Part shown: positions 9,708 to 18,254 of the stretch, one piece after another | Layout of the letters: the number at the start of each line of letters is the position of its first letter | Position numbering within the stretch: the stretch's first letter is position 1 | From: Amycolatopsis sp. 195334CR | GTDB lineage: Bacteria; Actinomycetota; Actinomycetes; Mycobacteriales; Pseudonocardiaceae | DNA length: 64,000 nt | Reading direction: 5' to 3' | Assembly: GCF_017309385.1 (NCBI RefSeq) | Contig: NZ_JAFJMJ010000001.1 | Span: 3,410,001-3,474,000 of the forward strand | Notes under the pieces: model-generated | Told to the model about the DNA's origin: nothing | The model's database searches: none | Seen by the model: only the letters and a program-made list of their open reading frames with translations | Position numbers and translations under genes: made by a program

Positions 9708-11228
9708 CTAGGTCAGCTGGTCGGCTCCAACTCTAGCTTTCGGCCCGATCAGCAGGGCCAGCAGCGCCCCGCCCGCGCAGAGGAACGCGGTGATCAAGAA
9801 GATCTCGCCGTACTGGTCGAGCAGGGCCTGCTTGAGCGCGGTGGTGTACCGGCTCAGCGCCACCTCGTACTCCTCCGGCGACGGGAACAGCACCTTGATC
9901 GGCGTGTCCAGGTCGGCGGTCAGCTCGTGGAACCGGTGCAGCCCCCACGCCGACAGCGCCGCCACGCCGACCAGCATGCCGGTCATCCGCGCCACCACCA
10001 CGCCCGCCGACGCCACGCCGTGCTGTTCCGCCGGGGTCACCCGCAGCACCGCCGAGGACAGCGGCGCGATCACCAGCCCGAGCCCGAACCCGGTGACCAC
10101 CAGGTCCACGTCGAGCCGGGGCAGGCCGAGCAGCACGCTGCGCGCGGCCAGCACGTCCAGCGGCCACGCCGAGACCAGCACGAACCCGCCCGCCGCGATC
10201 AGCAACCCGGCGAAGGCGACCCAGCGCTCACCGAGCCGCGAGGACACCATCCCGCCGACCACCGCGCCGACCGGCAGCGCGATCAGGAACCGCAGGAGCA
10301 GCAGCACGCTGCCGTGGTCGTCCCGGCCGAGCAGGGTCTGGGCGAACAGGTCCACGTCGACCAGCGTCACCATCAGCGCGGCACCCGCCGCGACCGACGC
10401 CCCGAGCGTGGCGAAGAACGGCCCCAGCCGCAGGCCGGTCGTGTCGATCAGCCGGACCTTCGCCCGCTTCTCCCAGAGCACGAAGGCCACCAGCACCACC
10501 AGCGCCGCGGCCAGCACCGGCCAGCCCCAGCTCGGCAGCACCTGCTCACGCGGGTTCGGGTTGTACAGCCCGACCACCAGCAGCGCGAGCGTGACCGCGA
10601 GCAGGCTCGCGCCGACCACGTCCGCCTTCGGCCGCGGGCCGTCCGGGCGCGGGCTCGACGGCAGCGAGAACCACACCGCGACCATCGCGAGCACGGCCAG
10701 CGGGACGTTCACCCAGAACACCCCGCGCCAGTCGGTCAGCGCGGACAACACGATGCCGTACACCGGGCCGAGCACGCTGCCCAGTTCCTGCGCGCCACCG
10801 ACCACGCCGAGCACGGTGGCGCGACGGCGTTGCGCCCACAGGTCGGCGGCCAGCGCCATGGTCACCGGCAGCAGCGCGCCGCTGGCCACCCCCTGCACCA
10901 CGCGCCCGACGACGAGCACCTCGAGGTTCCCGGCCAGCGCGGTGATCGCCGAACCGGCGAGGAAGCCGCCGAGGCAGAGCTGCAGCAGGGGTTTCCGGCC
11001 GAACCGGTCGGAGGCCTGCCCGAGCAGCGGCATCGCGGCGACGTACCCGAGCAGGTAACCGGTGACCACCGGGGTGACCTGCTCCAGCCGGTTCACCGGG
11101 ATCCGCAGCTCGTCGATGATCTGGCGGAGCAGGCCGATCACCACGTAGGTGTCCAGCGCGCCGAGCAGCACGGCGAGCCCGCCGGCCGCGATCGCGCTCG
11201 CCCGGCCGCGGCGGGTGGTGGTGATCAC
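9708..11228 (-). CDS. P55-like MFS exporter (DHA2-type)
   Basis: 506 residues with about 14 predicted membrane helices. Motif A is present as [15 protein letters not shown], and the helix-5 antiporter region reads [13 protein letters not shown]. The GTG start overlaps the stop of the upstream LppX/LprAFG lipoprotein as GTGA. In mycobacteria the equivalent pair, LprG with P55, moves triacylated lipids and lipoglycans to the outer envelope and affects drug tolerance. The same pairing here suggests a lipid or glycolipid exporter working with the lipoprotein, but assignment rests on pairing and family resemblance, not on specific residues. Confidence 0.85.
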   Translation of the reverse strand: MITTTRRGRASAIAAGGLAVLLGALDTYVVIGLLRQIIDELRIPVNRLEQVTPVVTGYLLGYVAAMPLLGQASDRFGRKPLLQLCLGGFLAGSAITALAGNLEVLVVGRVVQGVASGALLPVTMALAADLWAQRRRATVLGVVGGAQELGSVLGPVYGIVLSALTDWRGVFWVNVPLAVLAMVAVWFSLPSSPRPDGPRPKADVVGASLLAVTLALLVVGLYNPNPREQVLPSWGWPVLAAALVVLVAFVLWEKRAKVRLIDTTGLRLGPFFATLGASVAAGAALMVTLVDVDLFAQTLLGRDDHGSVLLLLRFLIALPVGAVVGGMVSSRLGERWVAFAGLLIAAGGFVLVSAWPLDVLAARSVLLGLPRLDVDLVVTGFGLGLVIAPLSSAVLRVTPAEQHGVASAGVVVARMTGMLVGVAALSAWGLHRFHELTADLDTPIKVLFPSPEEYEVALSRYTTALKQALLDQYGEIFLITAFLCAGGALLALLIGPKARVGADQLT

Positions 11229-11914
11229 GCCGGCGGGGTCACCGTGACGGGCTTGTCCACATCGGACAGCTTGACGTCGACCGTGGCGTTGTCCGGGAAC
11301 TTCGCGGTGGCCTTGACCGGGAGCTTGGTGTCCTTGGCCAGCCAGAAGGTGAGGTCGGCGTCGGCCTGGATGCCGGGCAGCAGGCCGACGAGCACGTCCT
11401 TGCCGATCCGGCCGGAGACCTTCCAGGTGGCCGTGCCGTCGACGTCCTCTTCGGCCTCGGTCTTCGGGTTCTGCAGGCTGGAGACCAGCTTCGCGATGCC
11501 GCGCTGCGGGTCCAGGATGGCCGACGGGTCGTAGACCAGCGCCGCGGTCAGCGCCGGGATCTTCTGGAAGGTGCCGGTCGGGCCCTTGAGGTAGAAGTTG
11601 TCCTGCACCACCACGAACTCGGCCTCGATCAGCTGCCCGCCGACCTCGATCTTGCCGGTGCCCTTGGCCGCGCCGGACGGGCCGCCCTCCTTGGTCAGGT
11701 CGCCGTCGAGGCTCTGCACGCTCAGCCCGGTGATCGACCCGTTCACCTGGAGCGAGAAGTGCGTGCTCCGCACCGCCGAGGTGGCCGCGGTGGCCTCCTG
11801 GACAAGTTGTTCCGCTGGGGGGAAGGAACTGGTGTCCGGCTCGTCCGAGGAACAGCCGGTGGCGGCGGTGACGGCGAGCGCGAGCGCTCCGAGCAGGATC
11901 CGGCGCATGAACAT
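11225..11914 (-). CDS. lprG: LppX/LprAFG-family lipoprotein
   Basis: 229 residues from the ATG at 11914 (a second ATG is two codons later). A lipoprotein signal ends in AATGC with Cys21 as the lipidated residue. The mature part has the alternating-strand pattern of the LppX/LprAFG half-barrel, with [26 protein letters not shown] and a Pro/Thr-rich end. The family binds triacylated lipids in a hydrophobic cavity and acts at the outer face of the membrane. It overlaps the P55-like exporter gene, the classic partner. No strong ribosome site was found at either ATG. The symbol is by family and operon context. Confidence 0.85.
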   Translation of the reverse strand: MFMRRILLGALALAVTAATGCSSDEPDTSSFPPAEQLVQEATAATSAVRSTHFSLQVNGSITGLSVQSLDGDLTKEGGPSGAAKGTGKIEVGGQLIEAEFVVVQDNFYLKGPTGTFQKIPALTAALVYDPSAILDPQRGIAKLVSSLQNPKTEAEEDVDGTATWKVSGRIGKDVLVGLLPGIQADADLTFWLAKDTKLPVKATAKFPDNATVDVKLSDVDKPVTVTPPA

Positions 11915-12085
11915 GCGTGCATCGTAGGGCGGCGGGGGTGGCCGTGGAGCAGAGGTTGCCGCTTTCCGGTCCGTGAATTCCTGGTCTGAATCGAGCAATC
12001 CGTCGTGCTCTTCGTAATCGGGTGATTGCTGCGCGTGTCCGCGGAACTTAACATCAAGTCACTCCGTGTGCTGGAGGGAGTGGCC

Positions 12086-13315
12086 ATGTCGGGAAAGGAC
12101 CGCCGGTTGACCTGGCTGCTCTCCGCGAGTTCGGCGTCGAACCTGGGCGACGGCGTCGGCAAGGTGGCCTTCCCGCTGCTGGCGGCCACGCTGACCAGGG
12201 ATCCGCTGCTGATCGCCGGCCTGTCGGCCACCCAGTTCCTGCCCTGGCTGCTGTTCGCGCTGCCGGTCGGCGCGCTGCTCGACCGGGTGGACCGGCGGCG
12301 CGCGATGGTGGCCGCGAACGCCGCCCGGGCCGTGCTGGTCGGGCTGCTCGCCGTGCTGGTGCTGAGCGGCGCGGTGTCCATCTGGGTGGTCTATGCCTTC
12401 GGCCTGCTGCTCGGTGTGGTGGAGACGGTCGCGGACAGCGCGGCGAACGTGCTGCTCCCGTCGGTGGCGGGCCGCGGTGGGCTGGAGAGCGCGAACAGCA
12501 AGCTGCAGGCGGTCGAGGTGGTCGGGCAGAACTTCCTCGGCGGACCACTCGGCGGGGTGGCGTTCGCGGTGTTCGCCGCGTTCCCGTTCCTGCTGAACTC
12601 GGCCGGGTTCGCGCTGGCCGCCGCCCTGCTGCTGGGCGTCACCGGCTCGTACCGGCCGGAGGCAGCCGAGCGCGGATCGGTGCGCGCCGAGATCGCCGGC
12701 GGGCTGGGGTGGCTGCGGCGCAACCCGTTCCTGACCCGGCTGGTGCTCATCGCCGGGGCGACCGCGCTGCTGGTGGAAATGCCGATGGCGCAACTGGTCC
12801 TCTACGGACTGGAGGACCTGCGGTTGTCCGAAGTGGTGTTCGGGGTGTTCGCATCGGGTGCGGGGGCGGGCGGCCTGCTCGGTGCGGCGGTGGCGCCGAG
12901 GCTGATCTCGCGGTTCGGCCGTCGGGGGGTGCTGCTGGGCGGGATGCTGGCAGTCGCCGTGCTGATCGGCGGCATGGGCTTGGTGGCGCATCCAGTGGTG
13001 GCCGGGGTGCTGTACGGGCTGTTCGGTGCCGCGGTGGTGGTGGTCAACGTGGTGCTCGCGACGCTGCGCCACCTGCTGGTGCCGAGTGAGTACCTCGGCC
13101 GGGTGATGGGGGCCTGGCGCACGGTGGTCTGGGGGGCGGTGCCGCTGGGCGCGTTGCTCGGCGGGCTGGCCTCGTCGCTGCTGGGCAGCGCGAGCGCGAC
13201 GTTCGTGCTCTCGGGTGCGCTGCAGGTGGGGTTGGCGGTGGTGGCGGCCGTGGCGTTGCGGCGCCGGGCCGAGGAGTTCGCGGCGAAAGCGGAGCCGGTG
13301 CTGCACGACGGCTGA
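12086..13315 (+). CDS. MFS permease (12-helix drug-efflux type)
   Basis: 409 residues with about 12 hydrophobic helices, in the MFS group that includes macrolide and enterobactin exporters: short motif-A region LLDRVDRRRAMVAANAARA, then a second half with RFGRRGVLLGGML. The ATG at 12086 is chosen because GGAGGGAG ends 5 bp upstream; the frame is open further but lacks a site. Divergent from lprG with a 170-bp gap, which contains an imperfect dyad ACTT-N6-AAGT around 12047-12060. Substrate unknown. Confidence 0.88.
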   Translation: MSGKDRRLTWLLSASSASNLGDGVGKVAFPLLAATLTRDPLLIAGLSATQFLPWLLFALPVGALLDRVDRRRAMVAANAARAVLVGLLAVLVLSGAVSIWVVYAFGLLLGVVETVADSAANVLLPSVAGRGGLESANSKLQAVEVVGQNFLGGPLGGVAFAVFAAFPFLLNSAGFALAAALLLGVTGSYRPEAAERGSVRAEIAGGLGWLRRNPFLTRLVLIAGATALLVEMPMAQLVLYGLEDLRLSEVVFGVFASGAGAGGLLGAAVAPRLISRFGRRGVLLGGMLAVAVLIGGMGLVAHPVVAGVLYGLFGAAVVVVNVVLATLRHLLVPSEYLGRVMGAWRTVVWGAVPLGALLGGLASSLLGSASATFVLSGALQVGLAVVAAVALRRRAEEFAAKAEPVLHDG

Positions 13316-13372
13316 GGCCGCCGGAAAGAACAAGACTGTTTCTTGCCGGGTTCGCCGCGCATTCTCGTCGGC

Positions 13373-15532
13373 ATGAGCAGTGGGGAACTCGCGGTCGAGC
13401 AGCGCTATCTGACCGAGCTCTACCGGCGGGTGGACGCCCTGCGCGCGGAGGCGGCCGAGGGGGAGGGCGAGTTCTGGCGCGGTGAACTGGCGCGCCTGGA
13501 GTCGGTGGAGGACGGGTTGTGCTTCGGGCGGCTGGACCTGACCGACGGCCGTCGTGTCTACATCGGACGCATCGGGTTGTTCGACGGGGACGAGCCGCTG
13601 CTGCTCGACTGGCGGGCCCCGGCGGCCAGGCCGTTCTACACTGCGACCGCGGTCGACGCGCAGGGCGTGCGGCGGCGGCGCCGGATCACCACGCGCGGGC
13701 GGACGGTGGTCGCACTGGACGACGAACTGCTCGACACCCCGGCCGGAGACGACGAACTGGTCGGCGAGGCGGCCCTGTTGTCCGCGCTGACCGCGGACCG
13801 CACCGGGCGGATGCGCGAGATCGTCACCACCCTGCAGGCGGAGCAGGACCGCATCGTGCGCGACGAGCACCTCGGCGTGCTGGTGGTGCAGGGCGGTCCC
13901 GGCACCGGGAAGACCGCCGTCGCCCTGCACCGGCTGGCGTACCTGCTCTACACCCGGCCGCACCTGCGGTCACGCGGCGTGCTGGTGATCGGTCCCAGCC
14001 GGGTCTTCCTCGACTACATCGGCCAGGTCCTGCCCGGTCTGGGCGAGCACACCGTGGTCACGGCGACGCTGCCGGACCTGTGGCGCGGTGGGGTCGAACG
14101 GGTCGAAGTCAACGTGGAGAAGGGCCGCGCGGAGATGGCCGAGCGGGTGGCCGCCGCGGTATGGGCGCGGATCCAGGAAGAGACCGTCGAATTCGAGTTC
14201 GAGCAGCAGGTGGTGCGGTTGGAACCGGCTACCTGGAAGCGAGTCGTGGCGACTGCCAAGGGGTTGCCGTACCGCCAGGCGCGGCTCGTCTTCGAGCGGG
14301 GAGTCGTGGTGCTGCTCGCGCGGGAGTTGGGCGACCGCATGGAGAGCGTCGTGCTCACCGAGGCGGGCGAGGCCATCGACGGGGGCGACGCCGACGGCAG
14401 CCTGAGCGCGGCCGACCTGCGGGCACTGGCGGCGGCGGGCGTGGTGGTCGATCCGGACGAGCCCCAGGGGCCGCGGCACGTACTGGACGACACCGACCGG
14501 GCCGGCCTGCGGGCCGCGTTGCTGGCCGACGCCGGGGTGCGGGAGGTGCTGGACCGGGTGTGGCCGCCGTTGACCGCGGAACAGGTGGTGGCCGGTCTGG
14601 TCGGCACCACCGCGTGGAGCACCGCGGACGTCCCGCTGCTGGACGAAGCCGCCGCGGTGCTCGGCGAGGGCGTGCCGACGTTCGGGCACGTGGTGGTCGA
14701 CGAGGCGCAGGAACTGTCCGAAATGGACTGGCGGATGCTGGTGCGGCGGTGCCCGGCCAGGTCGATGACGATCGTCGGTGACCTGGCGCAGACCGGGAGC
14801 GCGGCGGGCGCGTCCGGGAGTGCGGCGGGCGCGTCCGGGAGTGCGGCGGGCGCGTCCGGGAGTGCGGCCGGCGCGACTGGCTGGGCGGCGGGCGCGACCG
14901 GCTGGGCGGAGGTGCTGCGGCCGCACGTGGCCGACCGGTGGCGACTGGCCCAGCTCACCGTCAACTACCGCACGCCCGCGGAGATCATGGCCGCCACCGA
15001 GGAGCTGTTCGCCGCGCACCACCCGGGGCTGCGGCCGCCCCGGTCGGTGCGCTCGACGGGCGAACAACCGTGGCGGCTGGGGACCACCGCCGCCGAACTG
15101 GCCGACGTCGTCGCCCGCCTGGTCGCGGCCCACCAGGAGGGCAGATGGCCGGTGTGCGCACCGCCAGCGCACCAGGAGGAAGGCCCGGCGGTGATCGCAC
15201 AGCCGGGCCACCACGCGGGCAACCTGGCGGTGATCGCACCGCCCGTGCACCGCGAGAGGCTCGCGGAGGTGTTGCCGGTCGCGGGGCCGCCCGAGCTCAC
15301 CGAACCGGTCGTCCTGCTCACGCCCGGCGAGGCCAAGGGCCTGGAGTTCGACGCGGTGCTGATCGTCGACCCGGCGGCGATCCTGGCCGCCGGGCCGTTG
15401 GGGCACAACGATCTCTACGTCGCGATGACGCGGGCCACGCGGCGCCTCGGTGTGGTGCACCCCGGCCCGTGCCCGGCCGTGCTGGCCGGGCTCGCCGCCT
15501 CCCCCGGTGGAGGGAATGCATTCCCGCCTTGA
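13373..15532 (+). CDS. HelD-like UvrD/Rep-family helicase with repeat insertion
   Basis: 719 residues. The N-terminus (ELAVEQRYLTELYRRVDALR) is a coiled-coil arm like that of HelD, the RNA-polymerase-recycling factor. Walker A is GGPGTGKTAVALHRLAYLLY near 174; Walker B is FGHVVVDEAQELSEMDW near 440; C-terminal helicase motifs are GLEFDAVLIVDP and LYVAMTRATRRLGVVH. HelD proteins pull stalled RNA polymerase off DNA and can confer rifamycin tolerance in actinobacteria. After GDLAQTG lies an in-frame 21-bp repeat array coding Ser/Gly/Ala units. The last residues are encoded by a GGGAATGCATTCCC palindrome. No rifamycin-associated promoter element was recognised upstream. Start at 13373 by family; no clear ribosome site. 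Confidence 0.88.
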   Translation: MSSGELAVEQRYLTELYRRVDALRAEAAEGEGEFWRGELARLESVEDGLCFGRLDLTDGRRVYIGRIGLFDGDEPLLLDWRAPAARPFYTATAVDAQGVRRRRRITTRGRTVVALDDELLDTPAGDDELVGEAALLSALTADRTGRMREIVTTLQAEQDRIVRDEHLGVLVVQGGPGTGKTAVALHRLAYLLYTRPHLRSRGVLVIGPSRVFLDYIGQVLPGLGEHTVVTATLPDLWRGGVERVEVNVEKGRAEMAERVAAAVWARIQEETVEFEFEQQVVRLEPATWKRVVATAKGLPYRQARLVFERGVVVLLARELGDRMESVVLTEAGEAIDGGDADGSLSAADLRALAAAGVVVDPDEPQGPRHVLDDTDRAGLRAALLADAGVREVLDRVWPPLTAEQVVAGLVGTTAWSTADVPLLDEAAAVLGEGVPTFGHVVVDEAQELSEMDWRMLVRRCPARSMTIVGDLAQTGSAAGASGSAAGASGSAAGASGSAAGATGWAAGATGWAEVLRPHVADRWRLAQLTVNYRTPAEIMAATEELFAAHHPGLRPPRSVRSTGEQPWRLGTTAAELADVVARLVAAHQEGRWPVCAPPAHQEEGPAVIAQPGHHAGNLAVIAPPVHRERLAEVLPVAGPPELTEPVVLLTPGEAKGLEFDAVLIVDPAAILAAGPLGHNDLYVAMTRATRRLGVVHPGPCPAVLAGLAASPGGGNAFPP
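14792..14917 (+). repeat. 21-bp tandem repeat inside the HelD-like gene
   Basis: Six 21-bp units in frame encode TGSAAGA, SGSAAGA (three times), TGWAAGA and TGWAEVL. The last unit looks like the ancestral end of this segment, and the upstream units look like expansions of it. Units 2 and 3 are identical and unit 4 differs by one base, so expansion is recent. The insertion sits just after the GDLAQ helicase motif and would form a flexible surface loop. Confidence 0.9.
15512..15525. repeat. Perfect GGGAATGCATTCCC palindrome at gene end
   Basis: A 14-bp perfect palindrome in the last codons of the HelD-like gene (coding GNAFP). It could be a terminator stem or a member of a dispersed palindrome family that has been read into the reading frame. 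Only one copy was noticed in the window. Confidence 0.55.
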
Positions 15533-15571
15533 GGGGAGGCGGTTGCGCCGTCCGCCGGACAGCCTGGACGG

Positions 15572-16030
15572 ATGAAAAGAGCACTGATCACCTTGCTGGG
15601 CGCCACCGCCCTCGCACTGTCCACTGTGGGCACAGCGGCCGCCGCGACGGGCGGCTCGGTGCTGGGCGGCGCCGAGATCGAACTCACCGACCCCTACTCG
15701 GTCTTCGAGTTCTCCGTGCACGCCTCCGGCGACGGCCGCGCCGGTCAGGGCGTGGTCTGGCTGGCGCACCGCGACGACCAGCGGATCGGCTGGATGGTCG
15801 CCAGGGTCGACTGCGTCCGCGTGACGGGCTCGCTGGGCGTGGTGACCGGGGTGGTCAGCGACGCGCAGGACTTCGCCGTGGCCGCTCCGGGCGACCCCAT
15901 CGCGCTGACCGTGCGGGACGGCGCGAAGGACAGCATCAGCTTCGCGTCCAGGGAAGAAGCGCGGAAGTGCGGCCGCTCGCCCGCGCCCGCGCACGAGATC
16001 ACCCGGGGCGACTTCCGCGTTCTTCGCTGA
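15572..16030 (+). CDS. Small secreted protein of unknown function
   Basis: 152 residues. A clear Sec signal peptide (MKRALITLLGATALALSTVGTAAAA) is cut near residue 24, leaving a ~128-residue mature protein with two cysteines (in ARVDCVRV and EARKCGRS) that could form a disulfide. The composition suggests a small beta-rich domain. I do not recognise the family. It stands alone, 41 bp after the helicase gene and 20 bp before the HAD gene. No lipobox and no other membrane segment, so it is probably released or wall-associated. Confidence 0.8.
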   Translation: MKRALITLLGATALALSTVGTAAAATGGSVLGGAEIELTDPYSVFEFSVHASGDGRAGQGVVWLAHRDDQRIGWMVARVDCVRVTGSLGVVTGVVSDAQDFAVAAPGDPIALTVRDGAKDSISFASREEARKCGRSPAPAHEITRGDFRVLR

Positions 16031-16050
16031 CGGGCTGGTACTCCTGGAAC

Positions 16051-16710
16051 ATGACCGAACTGCGGGCAGTCGTGTTCGACTGGCGAGGCACCCTGGTGAC
16101 CGGGCTCGGCGGCAAGGAGTGGGTGGCGGAGGCGCTGCGGCGACTCGGCCGGGACGCCTCTCCGGACCGGGTCGGCGCGGTGTGGGAGCTGATCGCGGAA
16201 GCCGCCGGGGACCCGGACCGGCTGGACGCCCCGGGGGTGGACAGCGACCGGGACCGGCACCGGGCGGTGTACTACGACGTCTTCGCCGACGCGGGCGTCG
16301 ACGCGAACCTGGCCGACGCGCTCTACGCCGTGGAGTCGGACGCGTCGCACAACCGGTTCGCCGTGGACGTGGAACCGACCTTGCGCGCGATCGCCGCGAA
16401 GGCGCGCAAGATCGGCGTGCTCAGCGACATCCACTTCGATCTGCGCCCGGCCTTCCGGGCGGCCGGGCTCTCGGACTTCGTCGACCTGTTCGTGCTGTCC
16501 TACGAGCACGGGGTGCAGAAACCCGATCCGGCGATCTTCCACGTGGCGCTGGACGGGCTCGGCACCCGCGCGGAGGAGACGCTGATGGTCGGCGACCGGC
16601 CGGTGCAGGACGGCGCGGCGGTGGCGGTCGGCATGCCGGTCCTGCTGGTGCCGCAGCTCGGTGACGTCGCCGAGCGCCGGCTCGGCCTGGTCCGGACCCT
16701 GCTGGGTTAG
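16051..16710 (+). CDS. HAD-superfamily protein with altered motif I
   Basis: 219 residues with the HAD layout: motif I at VFDWRGTL (Asp10), motif II in LSDIHF, Lys in QKPDPAIF and motif IV MVGDRPVQDGAA. In motif I the second Asp, the general acid/base of HAD phosphatases, is replaced by Arg12 (DWRGT for DxDGT). The nucleophile Asp10 and metal ligands remain. This predicts poor phosphatase activity or a different reaction. The ATG at 16051 directly precedes the first strand. Its stop overlaps the stop of the convergent reductase gene by 4 bp. Physiological substrate unknown. Confidence 0.85.
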   Translation: MTELRAVVFDWRGTLVTGLGGKEWVAEALRRLGRDASPDRVGAVWELIAEAAGDPDRLDAPGVDSDRDRHRAVYYDVFADAGVDANLADALYAVESDASHNRFAVDVEPTLRAIAAKARKIGVLSDIHFDLRPAFRAAGLSDFVDLFVLSYEHGVQKPDPAIFHVALDGLGTRAEETLMVGDRPVQDGAAVAVGMPVLLVPQLGDVAERRLGLVRTLLG

Positions 16711-17159
16711 GGCATCAGCGTCGCGGCGACCGTGGCGCCGAGTTCCCAGCAGGCGGCGAGGTCGTCCTTGCTGGGTTCACCGGTGACGGTGACCGCGGCG
16801 GCGGCCGACGCCCAGCCGAGGCCGGTGGTGATCGACTCGATGCCGCGGACGGTGCCGGAGACGTCGCTGCCGCCGTGCACGTAGTACCCGAACGGGCGTC
16901 CCTTGGTCGTGTCCAGGCACGGGTAGTACACCGTGTCGAAGAAGTGCTTGAGCGCGCCGCTCATGTAGCCGAGGTTCGCCGGGGTGCCGAGCAGGTAGCC
17001 GTCCGCGGCGAGCACGTCGGCGGCGGTCGTGGCCAGCGCGGCCCGCCGGACCACGTCCACGCCGTCGATCTCCGGGTCGGTGGCGCCCGAGACGGCGGCC
17101 TCGAACATCGCCTGCATGCCCGGCGACGGCGTGTGGTGGACGATCAGCAAGGTGGCCAC
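16707..17159 (-). CDS. Flavodoxin-like NAD(P)H-dependent reductase
   Basis: 150 residues of flavodoxin-like fold. The N-terminal strand TLLIVHHTPSPG precedes the FMN phosphate loop, and YLLGTPANLGYMSGALKHFFDTVYYP matches the FMN/dimer segment of the NADPH-dependent FMN reductase family; YYVHGGSD follows. The GTG at 17159 is chosen because the first strand starts at residue 3. It is convergent with the HAD gene and divergent from the small protein at 17205, with only 45 bp between starts. Likely a quinone or flavin reductase in the cytosol; the substrate is not predictable. Confidence 0.85.
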   Translation of the reverse strand: MATLLIVHHTPSPGMQAMFEAAVSGATDPEIDGVDVVRRAALATTAADVLAADGYLLGTPANLGYMSGALKHFFDTVYYPCLDTTKGRPFGYYVHGGSDVSGTVRGIESITTGLGWASAAAAVTVTGEPSKDDLAACWELGATVAATLMP

Positions 17160-17204
17160 CCCGCCATCCTCGGCTACGCTGGTGCTGACGCGAAAGGGGG
17201 AGTC

Positions 17205-17480
17205 ATGCTCACGCTGCTCTTCCCGGCACTGGTGGCCACGGCCGCCGACCTGCTCGGCAACCCCGCCGCGCTGCTCGCGCTCGCCCTCGGCCTGATGCTG
17301 GTCATCGCCGTGCACCAGGTGCACGGTTCGGACCTCGACCTGTGGGCGCTGCCCGCCCGCGGTCGGGCCAGCGCGTTGACCGAATGCGCCCGTCAGGCCG
17401 CTTTCCTGCGCCTGCGCGATCCCCGCGCACCCGGCAGGCGGCAACCCCGCGCACCTTCCGCGGCCCTCCTGGCCGCTTAG
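17205..17480 (+). CDS. DUF6412-type small membrane protein
   Basis: 91 residues. An N-terminal hydrophobic stretch (residues 1-36) contains one long or two short membrane helices, then a basic tail with LRDPRAPGRRQPRAP. The ATG at 17205 has an excellent ribosome site (AAAGGGGGAG). Small proteins of this type commonly precede a YidC paralogue in actinomycetes, as here (72-bp gap), so the pair may act together in membrane protein insertion. The DUF assignment is from memory of the context and motif. Confidence 0.75.
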   Translation: MLTLLFPALVATAADLLGNPAALLALALGLMLVIAVHQVHGSDLDLWALPARGRASALTECARQAAFLRLRDPRAPGRRQPRAPSAALLAA

Positions 17481-17552
17481 TCCACCTCACGCAGCGGCCA
17501 CTCCCGGTCCGTTTTCTCGCCATCCGAACCCCGGAAAGAGTGCTGCGCAAAA

Positions 17553-18254
17553 ATGTTCGAATTCCTCGACGTGCCGGTTTCCGGCGCGCTCTTCCTCGTC
17601 GACCGCTTCGCCGGATTCATCGACCCCGTCACCGCGCCGATCAGCGTGGCGGCGACCATCGTGGTGTTCACCGCCGCCGTCCGCCTGCTGCTCCTGCCGT
17701 TGAGCCGGGCCGCGGTGCGCGGGGAGAAGGCCCGCGCCAAGCTCCTGCCCGAACTCAAGAAGCTCCAGGAGAAGCACAAGAACGACCCCGAGAAACTGCG
17801 CGCGGCCGCGGCCGATCTGCAACGCGAATCCGGCACCTCGTTCTTCGCCGGGTGCCTGCCCTCGCTCGCGCAGATCCCGTTCTTCATGGTGATGTACCGC
17901 CTGTTCGCCTTCCCCACGGTCGGCGGGGCACCGAACCCGCTGCTCGACGACACGCTGTTCGGCACCCCGCTGGGCGCGCACTTCGGCAGCGCGGCCGGGC
18001 CGGTGTTCTTCGGCCTGTTCGCGCTGCTCGCCGTGGTCGCCTGGGTCTCCTCGCGCTGGCAGGCGAAGCTCATGGCAGGTAACCCGGCGCCCGGCGGCGC
18101 GCTGCTGCGGCTCCTGCCGTTCGGCACGCTGCTGGTGGCCGCGTTCGTGCCGCTGGCCGCCGGGCTCTACCTGCTCACGACCACCACGTGGACGCTGGTA
18201 GAACGGGCCGTGCTCCGGCGTGAACCCGGGCTCACGACCCCAGTAGCGGGCTGA
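17553..18254 (+). CDS. YidC/Oxa1-family membrane insertase paralogue
   Basis: 233 residues. The YidC core is visible: a helix with a conserved basic residue in the groove (VVFTAAVRLLLLPLSRAAVRGEKARAKL), the cytosolic coiled-coil hairpin (LLPELKKLQEKHKNDPEKLRAAAADL), then CLPSLAQIPFFMVMYRLF and three further hydrophobic helices. It is shorter than the main YidC next to rnpA/oriC, so it is likely a second copy. It inserts small membrane proteins without or with SecYEG. The 3' end overlaps the end of the convergent phosphosugar mutase gene by 23 bp. Confidence 0.88.
   Translation: MFEFLDVPVSGALFLVDRFAGFIDPVTAPISVAATIVVFTAAVRLLLLPLSRAAVRGEKARAKLLPELKKLQEKHKNDPEKLRAAAADLQRESGTSFFAGCLPSLAQIPFFMVMYRLFAFPTVGGAPNPLLDDTLFGTPLGAHFGSAAGPVFFGLFALLAVVAWVSSRWQAKLMAGNPAPGGALLRLLPFGTLLVAAFVPLAAGLYLLTTTTWTLVERAVLRREPGLTTPVAG

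Noticed and set aside
12059..13963. 634-codon minus-strand open frame
   Set aside because: His/Gln/Arg-rich antisense to the MFS permease and the start of the helicase gene; no domain.
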